A DNA stretch of 64,000 bases from Cognatitamlana sp035818475 (GCF_035818475.1 NZ_JAYMGV010000001.1:2108001-2172000); one strand, 5' to 3'; positions 1 through 9,775 are shown, counted from the first letter of the stretch. Translations and numbers: made by a program. Notes: generated from the letters alone by a model not told the origin.

Positions 1-2386
1 AATTTTATAAGAGATTTTGGTAAAGCCATGAAAAAATTGGCAGTGTACCATGACCGAGCATTTGGAGCAGATAAAAAAGATTTGGAAGAAATGTTTATAA
101 CAGGAACTAAATATTTTTTAGACCAAGGCTGGCAAGCAGGAGCATCAGGAGGTACAAAACACCATATAGGATATGCTATAAGGGAGCTAACGGGGGCATT
201 TTTTATTATGAGGGATGTTTTAAAAGCTGAGGATTTGTTAAATGAAATTGGAGGAAGCTTACAATGGTTGTATAACTATGGAACTATCTTAGATCATCCA
301 ACCAAGTTTCATGTAAATGTTGATTACTTAAATACTAAATCTTTTCAGCACCTGTTATTATCTTTTTTAACAGAAGATGAAAATTTAAAGGGGAATTTAT
401 TATCCGCTTACTCAAATTATCTGTCAATTATTTTAGCACAGCAAAATGAAAAATGGGGATTTAAAGTAGATGGTACTGTTTGGCATCATAATGGGCATTA
501 TCCAGCTTATGGAATCGGTGCGTTCAGAACGATCTCAAAAGTTGTGAATTTTTTATCAGGAACTTCTTTTAGAGTGGGTATAGAAGGGCATAAAAATTTT
601 AAAAATGCATTTTTGGCAACAAGGCTGTACAGTCATAAGTTTGATTGGGGTTTTGGTAATTCAGGAAGGCATCCGCTAGAAAATGGAGGAATAAAAAAGT
701 TAAAAAGTAGTTATTTGTTGCTGGCAAATGCAGGAAACCCGGAAGGGACTTCGGTTATAGATAAAGAAGTAGCAGGTGCTTATATACGTTTGTGGGGAAA
801 CGAAGATAAACTAAATTCAGATTTATTTAAAAAGCGTTATGGGATAACAGGAGAGGTGTTACATGGTTATAATGTATTTCCTTATGGCGCTACGGCAATT
901 CACAGGAGAGGTAATTGGGCAGCCATAATAAAGGGATATAGTAAATATGTATGGGCATCTGAAACCTATGTAACTTCAAACAGGTATGGGAGATATCAAT
1001 CTAATGGTACTATCCAGTTATTAAATAGTAAAGGAGAAAAAGGTAGTGGATTTAGACAAGAAGGCTGGGATTGGAATCGATATCCTGGTGCTACAGTGAT
1101 TTATTTACCATTAGAAGAACTAGAGCCTAAAAACCCTCTAATTATGTTTCGTTCCAAAGAAACCTTTGCAGGAGCTATTGAGTTTAATGGAGATGGTGTT
1201 TTTGGAATGATACTCAATGAGAGTAAAGGAGTTGATTCAGGTGGTTTTGAAAGGTCTGTATTTAAAGAAAAATTGTTTGCAAAAAAGTCTGTGTTTTCAT
1301 TCGGAGAAAAATTGATTTGTATAGGAACTGACATTTCAAGTATTGATCAGAAAAACCCTGTCCATACTAATTTATTTCAAACCCATATTGAAAATAAAAA
1401 TTCTTCTATATATGTTTCGTCAGAAGGGAAGTTTTCAAGTTTTCCTTTAGAATTAGAGGTGGAATCAGATACAAAGTCAAATAAAAAATGGCTCATTGAT
1501 CCGTATAAAAACGGATATGTTGTTTTGTCTGATAATACCATTGTCTTTTCAAAAAAAGAACAACACTCATATCACAATAAATATTCTGTTAGAACAGGAA
1601 AAATTGATAAGGCTGNNNNNNNNNNNNNNNNNNNNNNNNNNNNNNNNNNNNNNNNNNNNNNNNNNNNNNNNNNNNNNNNNNNNNNNNNNNNNNNNNNNNN
1701 NNNNNNNNNNNNNNNTCATTGATCCGTATAAAAACGGATATGTTGTTTTGTCTGATAATACCATTGTCTTTTCAAAAAAAGAACAACACTCATATCACAA
1801 TAAATATTCTGTTAGAACAGGAAAAATTGATAAGGCTGTTAAAGGGGTAAAAGAAACTAAAGCTAACTATGCTACTGCCTGGATAGACCATGGAAGTGCT
1901 CCTGAAAAAGCGTCATATCAATATGTGATTTATCCAAATTTAAAAGATAATGAGATCAAAAATTTTAATCAATATGTGGTTGAAGACAAATCGTACCAAA
2001 TATTGCAAGCTAACAGTGATGCTCATATTGTAAAAAACAAAGAGACTTCTACAGTAGCTTACGTAGTTTTTAATGAAGATAATGCAATTAATATTGGAGT
2101 ATTACAAAGTGTGTCTAAACCTTCATTGGTTATGATAGAAGAAAAAGATCCAAACAATTTAAAAATAGAAGTAACCAACCCTGATTTAAATTTTGTCATA
2201 GAGGAAGGAAAAGAAAATAGGTACAATAATTATGGACTCCCTACAGAAGTGTCATTATCAATAAAAGGTAAATGGAAGGTAAATAATAAGGATATGGTGG
2301 TGGCTGTTTCTGAAAGTGGAGAAACCACAACAATTACTTTAAAATGCGTAAATGGATTAAAAACCAGTATAGTTATAAGTAAATAG
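1..2386 (+). CDS. Chondroitin ABC lyase-like polysaccharide lyase (PL8), 5'-partial, crossed by an assembly gap
   Basis: Cleaves chondroitin/dermatan sulfate or hyaluronan by beta-elimination, giving 4,5-unsaturated disaccharides. The reading frame is open from base 1, and the first ATG at 28 is internal: compared with the roughly 1000-residue Proteus chondroitinase ABC about 350 N-terminal residues lie outside the window. Numbering from ATG 28, the motif WHHNGHYPAY puts His154 and Tyr161 at the positions of His501 and Tyr508 of that enzyme. Arg214 (GRHP) matches Arg560 and Glu345 (QEGWDWNR) matches Glu653. The end also aligns well (AWIDHGSAPEKASYQY). A 100-N gap at 1616-1715 breaks the frame only on paper: the 123 bases before it recur after it. 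Removing one copy plus the Ns (223 bases) leaves one frame to the TAG at 2384-2386, 720 residues in the window. GH88 and a sulfatase follow, as expected for a glycosaminoglycan locus. Family assignment is strong; exact substrate is inferred. Confidence 0.9.
1493..1615 (+). repeat. Left copy of a 123-base repeat at a contig end
   Basis: These 123 bases are identical to 1716-1838 and stop exactly at the run of Ns. Both copies encode the same stretch of the PL8 lyase, beginning IDPYKNGYVV. This is what two overlapping contig ends look like when a scaffolder failed to merge them; it is not a biological duplication. Confidence 0.9.
1616..1715. other. Assembly gap of 100 Ns
   Basis: Exactly 100 Ns, the conventional size for a gap of unknown length. 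Because the flanks overlap by 123 bases, the real gap is probably zero: deleting it together with one repeat copy restores an uninterrupted PL8 reading frame with the expected C-terminal sequence. Confidence 0.97.
1716..1838 (+). repeat. Right copy of the 123-base contig-end repeat
   Basis: Identical to 1493-1615, offset by 223 bases. It starts at the first base after the Ns and continues into unique PL8 coding sequence. The offset is not a multiple of three, so translation straight across the gap looks frameshifted although the underlying gene is not. Confidence 0.9.
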
Positions 2387-2494
2387 ACTTACGTACTGCT
2401 TTAGACCATTTTGCCCCCCTCATTAGCATTTAATTTCACCTGTCAAATTGGTTTATACTATAGATATTGCGCATTATAATTGAACACGTTTTAA

Positions 2495-3718
2495 ATGATA
2501 TTTATGAAAATAATAAAGTCGATAATTATACTTTTAATAATAGTTTCTCTTCAATCTTGCTTTTCACAAAAAGCCGGATTATCTTTTCCTGAGCAACAAT
2601 TGAATCATGCAGAATTACAGCTGTCTTTACTTTTGGAAGAAGCAATCAAAGCAGATAAAATACCCAGAACCATTGAAGAAGACGGTGATGATATTCAGTA
2701 TATACGTAACGGTTTTGATTGGACCGAAGGATTCTTTCCAGGTACATGCTGGTATTTATATGAAACAACTAACAATGAAAAATGGAAGAAAGCAGCTGAA
2801 AAGTTTCAGGCAAAATTTGAAAGTCATAAACTATATACAAAATTCCATGACCTGGGATTTGTATTTAATTGCTCATATGGAAACGGGTTAAGATTAACAA
2901 AAAATACACATTTTAAGGAGGTATTGATTACTGCGGCAGATTCTTTAATGACCCGTTTTAATCCTGTTGTTGGTTGTATCCTTAGTTGGAATGTAGATGC
3001 AGGTTGGCAAGCAAAAAGAGGGTGGAAATTTCCTGTGATTATTGATAATATGATGAATTTAGAATTATTATTTAAGGCGTCTGATCTAACAGGAGATGAC
3101 AAATATAAAAATGTAGCCATTACTCATGCCAACACCACCATGAAAAATCACTTTAGAAAAGATAATAGTTCTTTCCATGTAGTAGATTATGATCCGGAGA
3201 CCGGAGAAGTTAGAAGCAAGCAAACTGCACAGGGGCATGCTAACGGTAGTGCCTGGGCAAGAGGGCAGGCCTGGGGAGTCTATGGATTTACCATGTGTTA
3301 TCGTTATACAAAAGATAAACGGTATTTAGAACAAGCCATAAAGATTGCTGATTTTATAGAAGATTACAAAGGCATGCCAGAGGATGAGATCCCCTACTGG
3401 GATTATAATGCACCGGGCATACCTAATGCTCCCCGTGATGCTTCAGCAGCAGCAATTACAGTATCGGCTTTATTAGAACTAAATAACTATACCAATAATG
3501 AATTTGAAAAAGAGACACAAAGAATATTAAATTCATTAGCATCTGAAAAATACACAGCAAAACTTGGCGAAAACGAAAACTTTGTTTTAATGCATTCAGT
3601 TGGAAGTATTCCTCATAATAATGAAATTGACGTACCTTTAAATTATGCCGATTATTATTATTTAGAAGCTTTATTGCGCTACAAGAAAAATAAAAGCACT
3701 CTTAACCCTAAAAAATAG
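2495..3718 (+). CDS. GH88 unsaturated glucuronyl hydrolase, lipoprotein
   Basis: Removes the 4,5-unsaturated uronic acid from the non-reducing end of lyase-made glycosaminoglycan disaccharides, the step after the PL8 enzyme that ends 108 bases upstream. The 407-residue length and the motifs HDLGF, GWKFPVIIDNMMNLELL and GSAWARGQAWGVYGF are typical of the (alpha/alpha)6 GH88 family. Asp119 (HDLGF) and Asp184 (IIDNMM) are the likely counterparts of the two catalytic Asp of Bacillus unsaturated glucuronyl hydrolase. The N-terminus is a lipoprotein signal with lipobox LQSC (Cys22), implying a periplasmic or surface membrane anchor. A second ATG at 2504 gives a more usual signal start (MKIIKS) and may be the real one. 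Same strand as the lyase and the sulfatase, probably one transcript. Family call is secure; the preferred sulfation state is not readable. Confidence 0.92.
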   Translation: MIFMKIIKSIIILLIIVSLQSCFSQKAGLSFPEQQLNHAELQLSLLLEEAIKADKIPRTIEEDGDDIQYIRNGFDWTEGFFPGTCWYLYETTNNEKWKKAAEKFQAKFESHKLYTKFHDLGFVFNCSYGNGLRLTKNTHFKEVLITAADSLMTRFNPVVGCILSWNVDAGWQAKRGWKFPVIIDNMMNLELLFKASDLTGDDKYKNVAITHANTTMKNHFRKDNSSFHVVDYDPETGEVRSKQTAQGHANGSAWARGQAWGVYGFTMCYRYTKDKRYLEQAIKIADFIEDYKGMPEDEIPYWDYNAPGIPNAPRDASAAAITVSALLELNNYTNNEFEKETQRILNSLASEKYTAKLGENENFVLMHSVGSIPHNNEIDVPLNYADYYYLEALLRYKKNKSTLNPKK

Positions 3719-3741
3719 AAAGCGCTTTAAGAAGTCATTAC

Positions 3742-5301
3742 ATGTTAAAATTTCTCAAAATATTTGGCATCATTCTATTCGTGTTTTTGACCTTTGTTGG
3801 GTGTGCTAGTTTAGAGCAAAACAAGAAAGAGAAAATAATAAAGCGTGTAAGCGATAACCCCAATATTTTAATTATACTCCCGGACCAGTTAAGACGCTAT
3901 AGCGCTGGGTTTTGGACTGAAGATTATTATAAAAAAAGTGTGGTAGGGAAATCAGACCCTGTAGTTACACCAACAATAGACAGATTAGCAAAGAATGGAG
4001 TTGTTTTTACAAATGGAATTAGCAATTTCCCTTTATGTAGTCCATATCGTGGGATGTTAATGTCCGGCATGTACCCGGAGCAAAATGGTATTTGGAACAA
4101 TTGTAGAATAGGTAGGAATGAAAGTTTAAGAGATGATATTGCTACTATTACCGATTTATTTTATAAAGCAGGATATAATACGTCATATTTTGGAAAACTT
4201 CATTGGTTAAAACCAGAACCTTTATTTGATGAAAATGGCAATTATATAGGAACCGCAGATGAACCGGGAGGGCACTATGTAAATCAATATGATACTTACG
4301 TGCCGCCAGGAAAAGCGCGGCATAGCATAGAATATTTTTATCAATCGTTAAAAGATAGTCATAAAAACCCGCTTACTTATTCAAATGATCCAAAAGCGGT
4401 TAATGGTAAAAAAGACGGAGAATTGTATCAACCCAAACAATTCTCATCTAAAATTGAAGCTGAGAAAATTATAGAGTATTTACAAAATAAAAATAATGTA
4501 AGGGATACTAATAAACCATTTTGTATGATGTGGTCTTTAAACCCTCCTCATTCACCTTGGGAAGATCAACATACAGAAATGGATGTTTTAAAAGCGCATT
4601 ATGACACAGACAAATACCCTACGATAGCGTCATTAGTTCTTAGAGAAAATGCCCAGACGGAAAAAGCAAAGCATGTAAGACATTATTTTGCACATGTAAC
4701 AAGTGTTGATAATTATATTGGTAAAGTCCTGGAAGCGTTAGAAAGACAAGGGGTGTTAGATAATACAATTGTTGTTTTTACGTCAGACCATGGTGAAATG
4801 TTAGGGAGTCATGGTTTAAAAAGTAAAAATGTAATAAAAACAGAAGCTTTGGCTATTCCATTAATTATACATTGGCCAAAAGGAATAAAAAGCGGTATTA
4901 ATGGTATACTTTTTGGTGCTCCGGATATTTTGCCAACACTTATGGGGTTGGCTGGTTTGGAAAAAAATATTCCAAAGGAAGTACAGGGCATTAATTTTGC
5001 GGAACTCATAAAAGATCAATCAACAAAAAATATTCAAAAACCGGAATCTATTTTGCTAATGCTTAACAGCGCCAGAGGGATTATGACAGAAAGGTATATC
5101 TTATCTGTAGAGGAGGATAAGGAGGGTGTTAGCACGTATATCTATGATAATTTAAAAGATCCGTATCAATTTGTGAAATTACCATTAGATGACCATCCAA
5201 AATTATCTGAAAGGCTTTTAAAAGAGTTGGCCAGTCAATTAAAAAAAACCAACGATCCTTGGTTTAAGCATAAAGAACATGCAGAATTAATTCCCTATTA
5301 A
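3742..5301 (+). CDS. Type I (S1) sulfatase, lipoprotein
   Basis: Formylglycine-dependent sulfatase of the alkaline-phosphatase fold. The signature CSPYRG sits at residues 99-104, so Cys99 is the residue to be converted to formylglycine. The N-terminal metal-binding segment reads ILIILPDQLRR, with Gln after Asp where many S1 members have a second Asp. A second metal site appears as FTSDHGEMLGSHG. Signal peptide with lipobox FVGC (Cys21). It starts 23 bases after the GH88 stop and completes a lyase, glucuronyl hydrolase, sulfatase set, so the likely substrate is sulfated GalNAc/GlcNAc or unsaturated uronate from chondroitin, dermatan or heparan sulfate. Which hydroxyl it desulfates cannot be told. 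No maturase (formylglycine-generating enzyme or anSME) is in the window. Confidence 0.9.
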   Translation: MLKFLKIFGIILFVFLTFVGCASLEQNKKEKIIKRVSDNPNILIILPDQLRRYSAGFWTEDYYKKSVVGKSDPVVTPTIDRLAKNGVVFTNGISNFPLCSPYRGMLMSGMYPEQNGIWNNCRIGRNESLRDDIATITDLFYKAGYNTSYFGKLHWLKPEPLFDENGNYIGTADEPGGHYVNQYDTYVPPGKARHSIEYFYQSLKDSHKNPLTYSNDPKAVNGKKDGELYQPKQFSSKIEAEKIIEYLQNKNNVRDTNKPFCMMWSLNPPHSPWEDQHTEMDVLKAHYDTDKYPTIASLVLRENAQTEKAKHVRHYFAHVTSVDNYIGKVLEALERQGVLDNTIVVFTSDHGEMLGSHGLKSKNVIKTEALAIPLIIHWPKGIKSGINGILFGAPDILPTLMGLAGLEKNIPKEVQGINFAELIKDQSTKNIQKPESILLMLNSARGIMTERYILSVEEDKEGVSTYIYDNLKDPYQFVKLPLDDHPKLSERLLKELASQLKKTNDPWFKHKEHAELIPY

Positions 5302-5422
5302 ATTTTGTGTTTTAAGCAAATATTCCACTTTTATACTGCTATAGTTAACAATTAGGTTTTAGTTTGTGGAATCAAAGCTACATTATAATTTTTTACATAA
5401 TCTAACAGTTTTTATATTTATT

Positions 5423-5791
5423 ATGACTATTAAATCTTTACAGTATCTAATTAGATTAGGTGTTTTTCTAACTTTTTTAGGACATGGTGTATTTGCGTTA
5501 TATACTAACCCTAACTGGATAAAATATTTAAATACAGTAGGCTTTGATTCAGAAACGGCTAGTAAGTTGATGCCGGTAATTGGAGGTATAGATATTCTTG
5601 TAGCCATTGTAATTCTTCTAAAACCCTATAAAGCTTTTGTAATTTGGGCCTTTATTTGGGCCTTTTCTACAGCCTTAATAAGGCCATTGTCAGGGGAGCC
5701 TATCTGGGCTTTTATTGAGCGGGGTTCTAATTGGGTGCTACCATTAGTTTTACTTATTATGCTTCAAAAGAAGAATCAGAAATACAACTAG
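5423..5791 (+). CDS. Small four-helix membrane protein, DoxX-like
   Basis: A 122-residue protein with four predicted membrane segments: near residues 8-25, 50-66, 72-90 and about 100-116. The general pattern (short helix bundle beginning with a basic residue and an LGHG turn) recalls the DoxX/TQO small subunit group, but no diagnostic motif is clear. The frame is open from a GTG at 5366, which would add a 19-residue poorly hydrophobic extension; ATG 5423 (MTIKSLQ) puts the first helix in the usual place, so I chose it. It follows the sulfatase by 121 bases and may be the last gene of that operon or independent. Function unknown. Confidence 0.65.
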   Translation: MTIKSLQYLIRLGVFLTFLGHGVFALYTNPNWIKYLNTVGFDSETASKLMPVIGGIDILVAIVILLKPYKAFVIWAFIWAFSTALIRPLSGEPIWAFIERGSNWVLPLVLLIMLQKKNQKYN

Positions 5792-6287
5792 TGAGTAGCT
5801 TCTTCTTAATCAGATTATTTTAGGTATATGTCAATATAAAATTATGACAAATAATATATCCGATTTTATTTAAGCCGAGCATTCTAATTCATAATATAGA
5901 TGTAGAGGTTTAAGGAATGGCAGACAAGGCAACAAAAAGATAATATGTTGGTGATTTTGGAATACCAAAAGCCCCCTATTATATGCTTTACCTACAGACT
6001 AAGAGTTGTACATAGCTATGAATAAAATATAAGGGTTAAAAGTGATAATTACAATTAAAAGTCAAGTAAATAATACAATAGGCATGGTTTTTTGTAAAAA
6101 AAATGATGTATTTAATAGTACGGGGCTAACAGCTCTGAATTAAAAACTCCGGAAATACTAATATATTTGATTAAAGATTTGAACCAATTATTTAAGTCTT
6201 CCGTACTTAATTTATAGGTTTAATTAGTATACATTTTATTGAGTTTTCTTCAAAATAGAACGAATTAGCTTATAATAATAAAAAAAT
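5792..6287. other. Gene-free intergenic stretch
   Basis: About 500 AT-rich bases between the small membrane protein and the terminator of the minus-strand lipoprotein. Only very short open frames exist on either strand, and none begins with a signal peptide or shows a recognisable domain. I saw no tRNA, repeat or transposase remnant. Confidence 0.6.
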
Positions 6288-6330
6288 GAGGCAAATAAAA
6301 AGAGCTGTTATAGCTCTTTTTATTTGCCTC
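6288..6330 (-). terminator. Intrinsic terminator, perfect 19-bp stem
   Basis: Bases 6288-6306 are the exact reverse complement of 6312-6330, with a 5-base loop (GTTAT). On the minus strand the hairpin lies 48 bases after the stop codon of the lipoprotein gene and is followed by a run of seven T, so it should end that transcript. Because the stem is perfectly symmetrical it may also stop readthrough from the plus-strand genes upstream. Confidence 0.85.
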
Positions 6331-6378
6331 AACAGAGGTCTTTCTCTCTACTACTACTCTATGACTAATCTTGTATTT

Positions 6379-7608
6379 TTAATAAAAGGACATTGCAATA
6401 GCTTGCTTCCCTTCATAATTAGATGATACATCAGAATTAAAAAGAAAATAAACGCCATCCACAGGTGCTCTGTACCTCCAGAATTTTAAATTAGGATCTA
6501 TTGACGTACTCCAATTACCTCTACTAGCGGCAGCACCAAACTCATTAAAAAGATCATCTATAAGTAATGGATTGCTACTGGAGGAATCAAATTTCTTATC
6601 ATCAATGGGAATAAAACCATAGGGGTATGGTGTAATATCATAGGTAACGGAGTCGATGATCAAATCATAATTATAGTCAGCTCCATACACAAAAGCAGCA
6701 GTTACATTCTTAGAAGATTTCCAAATTCTAAAGCGAAATCCTTTTGAAAAGTAATACCAATAATCTGCATTTGCATCACGAGGTGATATAAGCTCTGGTT
6801 CCCCTAAAGCATCTAACAAGGTGTCAGCTAAATCAGGATAGGTATTATCCGGATTGGTTTGCGCATCATCAATAGTTATTCCTTCAAGAATATTAAACGA
6901 TTGAATGCCATGTTTCAGAACATTTATTTTATCGGTTTTAAGAGCCAAACTATCTGGAATAGTATACGCATATGGTGTAGGTGTATAAACCACGTCATTA
7001 AAAGTTATTTCCCAGTTATCATCTTCGTAAATAGATCCTGCCTCTATATTTTTTGTGCTGGTATTTACTACAAAGAAATAGCCTTTTGAGAAATAGTACC
7101 ACGCCTCAGTGCTTGAATTTCGGGTTCGCTTAAATTCCGGCTCACCCAAAAACTCCAGGATAGTATCAGAGGAATCAGGATTATCAGAGTTGTCATTAAT
7201 TGTGATGCCTTCAAGTTTATTTAAATTTGCTCCGTGTTCTATAACCTGGAGCCTAAAACCCTTCACCTGTTCTAAGCCTTCGCTGGCACTAACTCTAAAA
7301 ACAATATTATAATCGCCCCCGTTTTTAGGTGTAATTTCAAATGATGTAGGTGTAATTTTATTAACACTTATACTATCGTTTACATTTGCAGATGAGTTTC
7401 TTTCATAAGCTGATACAGTACTATTTACAACACCTGTAGCGTCTAGTTGAATAGTTACTACATCTCCGGCAAAAACTTTTTGTCCGGTTGTTAATATGCG
7501 ATTAAATGCTAAAGTTTCATCACTGCTGTTGTCATTATCATCATTGCTACAAGAAACAAATACTAATGTTAACAGACATATTGTAATAAGTTTAATTATC
7601 TTAATCAT
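6379..7608 (-). CDS. Lipoprotein with three related internal repeats, unknown function
   Basis: 409 residues, lipobox FVSC (Cys20) followed by an Asp/Asn-rich linker, then an Ig-like segment (about 35-125). Three related units follow at about 132-215, 239-320 and 340-409. Units one and two begin LEGITI(N/D)D and share LGEPE, a W-Y-Y-F-S-K-G core and a downstream (Y/F)xY...T..Y turn; the third is more diverged (FGAA..., FWRYR, VYFLF). The pattern LG.P...W.Y loosely recalls BamE/SmpA-like modules, but that is only resemblance. It stands alone on the minus strand, diverging from nagB, with a promoter element at 7643-7650 and a strong terminator. A surface or periplasmic binding role is possible; no function is claimed. 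Confidence 0.75.
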   Translation of the reverse strand: MIKIIKLITICLLTLVFVSCSNDDNDNSSDETLAFNRILTTGQKVFAGDVVTIQLDATGVVNSTVSAYERNSSANVNDSISVNKITPTSFEITPKNGGDYNIVFRVSASEGLEQVKGFRLQVIEHGANLNKLEGITINDNSDNPDSSDTILEFLGEPEFKRTRNSSTEAWYYFSKGYFFVVNTSTKNIEAGSIYEDDNWEITFNDVVYTPTPYAYTIPDSLALKTDKINVLKHGIQSFNILEGITIDDAQTNPDNTYPDLADTLLDALGEPELISPRDANADYWYYFSKGFRFRIWKSSKNVTAAFVYGADYNYDLIIDSVTYDITPYPYGFIPIDDKKFDSSSSNPLLIDDLFNEFGAAASRGNWSTSIDPNLKFWRYRAPVDGVYFLFNSDVSSNYEGKQAIAMSFY

Positions 7609-7642
7609 AATTCAATTTTTTGATTTGTTTAGTTTGTAGAGA

Positions 7643-7650
7643 CAAAACTA
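7643..7650 (-). promoter_or_regulatory. Candidate -7 element for the minus-strand lipoprotein
   Basis: The minus strand reads TAGTTTTG, which fits the Bacteroidota -7 consensus TAnnTTTG. It lies 34 bases before the start codon of the lipoprotein gene. No clear -33 element is seen, so this is a consensus match only. Confidence 0.4.
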
Positions 7651-7835
7651 TGATATAAATTAAAAGTTTAAGTGGGTTATATTGGTCATTAAGACAGTAC
7701 AAATTGTTCAACCTTGTAGTGTTTACTGGATACGGTTAAGTTATTTTTTGTCGATGACCAGAGGTTATTGGTCGAAATTATGGTTTACATGAATAATATG
7801 CGATTAAATTTATTCATACATAATAACCATTAAAA

Positions 7836-9764
7836 ATGCAATTAGATATACCTAACACTATAGATATTACTTATAAAGAACCCGGAAAATTTGAAGACAC
7901 ACGTTTTGAAAAAATTCACAATGTTATTTTCGAGTCTTCAATTGAGGCTTCTGTATTAGTAGCTCAGGAAATAGCCCATTTAATTCGAGAAAAAGCAGAA
8001 AAAAATGAGCCGTGTGTGTTAGGTTTAGCAACAGGCTCTTCACCAATAAAAGTTTATGAAGAGTTAGTAAGAATGCATAAAGAAGAAGGTCTGAGTTTTT
8101 CTAATGTAGTAAGTTTTAACTTAGATGAGTATTACCCTATGGACAAGAGTAATATTCAAAGTTATTTTTATTTTATGCATGAGCACCTTTTTAATCATGT
8201 GGATATCCTTTCGGAGAATATAAACATTCCGGACGGAAGCGTGAGATTAGAAGATTTATATCAATACTGTATAGATTATGAAATGAAAATTAAAGCCCTT
8301 GGAGGCTTAGATTTTCAACTTTTGGGAATTGGTAGAACTGGACATATTGGTTTTAACGAACCAGGATCTCATTTTAATTCAGGAACAAGAAACATTACAT
8401 TAGACCATATCACCCGTATTGATGCAGCACCTTCCTTTCTGGGAATTGATAATGTGCCCAGAAAAGCTATTACTATGGGAATTGGTACAGTACGTAGTGC
8501 AAAAAGGATAATACTTCTTGGTTGGGGAGTTAGTAAGGCAGAGATTCTTAAAAAAACAATAGAAGGAGCAATTACTCCAGAGGTGCCAGCAACCTATTTA
8601 CAAGAGCATAATAATACAACCTTTGTTTTAGATGGAGGGGCTTCTTCAGAATTAACCAGGGTCAAAACCCCTTGGTTGGTAACTTCTTGTATATGGACAG
8701 AAAGCTTGAAACTTAAAGCAGTAGTTTGGCTGAGTGAGTTAACTAATAAACCTTTTTTAAAGCTAACTGATAAAGATTATAACGACAATGGTATGTCTAA
8801 CCTTTTGACTGAAGAAGGTACCGCATACGATTTAAATATCAAAATGTTTAATAGGTTACAGCATACCATTACCGGATGGCCGGGGGGAAAGCCAAACGCA
8901 GATGATACAAATCGCCCTGAGCGATCAACACCAGTACAAAAGCGGGTTATTATTTTTAGCCCACATCCTGATGACGATGTTATTTCGATGGGAGGTACTT
9001 TTGACAGGTTGATAGAGCAGGGGCATGAGGTGCATGTTGTCTATCAAACATCGGGTAATATAGCAGTTTCAGATGAGGAGGCTTTAAAATTTGCTGAAAT
9101 AGCCAGGTCTTTAAGTCCGGATTGTAAAGAATCAATTGCTATTATTGATTTTTTGAATCAAAAAACAGGTAATGACGTTGACCCTCTTGAAGTGAGAAAA
9201 TTAAAAGGGTTAATAAGGCGAAGTGAATCTTTTGCTGCAACCAGATATTTAGGGTTAAATGATGAAAACGTACATTTTTTAGATTTACCGTTTTATGAAA
9301 CCGGAGCTATTAAAAAGAATAACCTGTCAGAAGGAGATGTTGATCTCATGTGTGGTATAATTGAATGCATAAAACCACATCAAATTTATGCTGCCGGAGA
9401 TATAGCAGATCCTCATGGAACCCATAAGATTTGCCTGGATGCATTATTTGAAGCCTTAAAAAAGCTAAAGCATAATGCGTATATGAACAATTGCTGGGTT
9501 TGGTTATATAGAGGGGCATGGCATGAGTGGGAGTCTTATGAAATTGAGATGGGGGTACCTATGAGCCCTGATCAGGTATTGAAAAAAAGACATGCTATTT
9601 TTTACCACCAATCCCAAAAAGATGGTGTGATGTTCCAGGGAGACGATTCCAGGGAGTTTTGGGTTAGAGTTGAAGATAGAAACAGATTAACTGCTAAAAA
9701 ATATAATGACCTTGGTTTAGCTGATTATGCTGCTATTGAGGCGTTTAAGCGCTATCATTTTTAA
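7836..9764 (+). CDS. nagB: Glucosamine-6-phosphate deaminase fused to a PIG-L/LmbE-type domain
   Basis: Converts glucosamine-6-phosphate to fructose-6-phosphate and ammonia in the cytoplasm. The N-terminal half (about 1-290) is NagB: LATGSSP at 64-70, NLDEY at 95-99 (Asp97 equals E. coli Asp72), GHIGFNEP with His170 and Glu175 equal to His143 and Glu148. E. coli Asp141 is replaced by Thr168 in GRTGHIG, a variant I believe is common in this fused Bacteroidota form. The C-terminal half (about 370-560) has the PIG-L zinc motif HPDDD (His377, Asp379, Asp380) and DPHGTH (His527, His530), as in GlcNAc deacetylases. At 642 residues it has the usual length of the fusion. No signal peptide. It probably handles GlcNAc or GalNAc released by the neighbouring clusters; no separate nagA is visible, so the second domain may supply a deacetylase. 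That last point is inference. Confidence 0.93.
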   Translation: MQLDIPNTIDITYKEPGKFEDTRFEKIHNVIFESSIEASVLVAQEIAHLIREKAEKNEPCVLGLATGSSPIKVYEELVRMHKEEGLSFSNVVSFNLDEYYPMDKSNIQSYFYFMHEHLFNHVDILSENINIPDGSVRLEDLYQYCIDYEMKIKALGGLDFQLLGIGRTGHIGFNEPGSHFNSGTRNITLDHITRIDAAPSFLGIDNVPRKAITMGIGTVRSAKRIILLGWGVSKAEILKKTIEGAITPEVPATYLQEHNNTTFVLDGGASSELTRVKTPWLVTSCIWTESLKLKAVVWLSELTNKPFLKLTDKDYNDNGMSNLLTEEGTAYDLNIKMFNRLQHTITGWPGGKPNADDTNRPERSTPVQKRVIIFSPHPDDDVISMGGTFDRLIEQGHEVHVVYQTSGNIAVSDEEALKFAEIARSLSPDCKESIAIIDFLNQKTGNDVDPLEVRKLKGLIRRSESFAATRYLGLNDENVHFLDLPFYETGAIKKNNLSEGDVDLMCGIIECIKPHQIYAAGDIADPHGTHKICLDALFEALKKLKHNAYMNNCWVWLYRGAWHEWESYEIEMGVPMSPDQVLKKRHAIFYHQSQKDGVMFQGDDSREFWVRVEDRNRLTAKKYNDLGLADYAAIEAFKRYHF

Positions 9765-9775
9765 ATAAGGTTTGA

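Noticed and set aside
1496..2386. Separate gene starting before the N gap and running to 2386
   Set aside because: Its start is in the wrong frame of the left contig copy; after collapsing the duplicated 123 bases it is simply the C-terminal part of the PL8 gene.
3719..3728. Palindrome AAAGCGCTTT between GH88 and sulfatase
   Set aside because: Ten bases with no loop or T-run and not repeated elsewhere as far as I saw; too short to call an operator or terminator.
7756..7773. GACCA ... TGGTC dyad upstream of nagB
   Set aside because: Five-base arms with an 8-base spacer are too weak by themselves, though the place is right for an operator.
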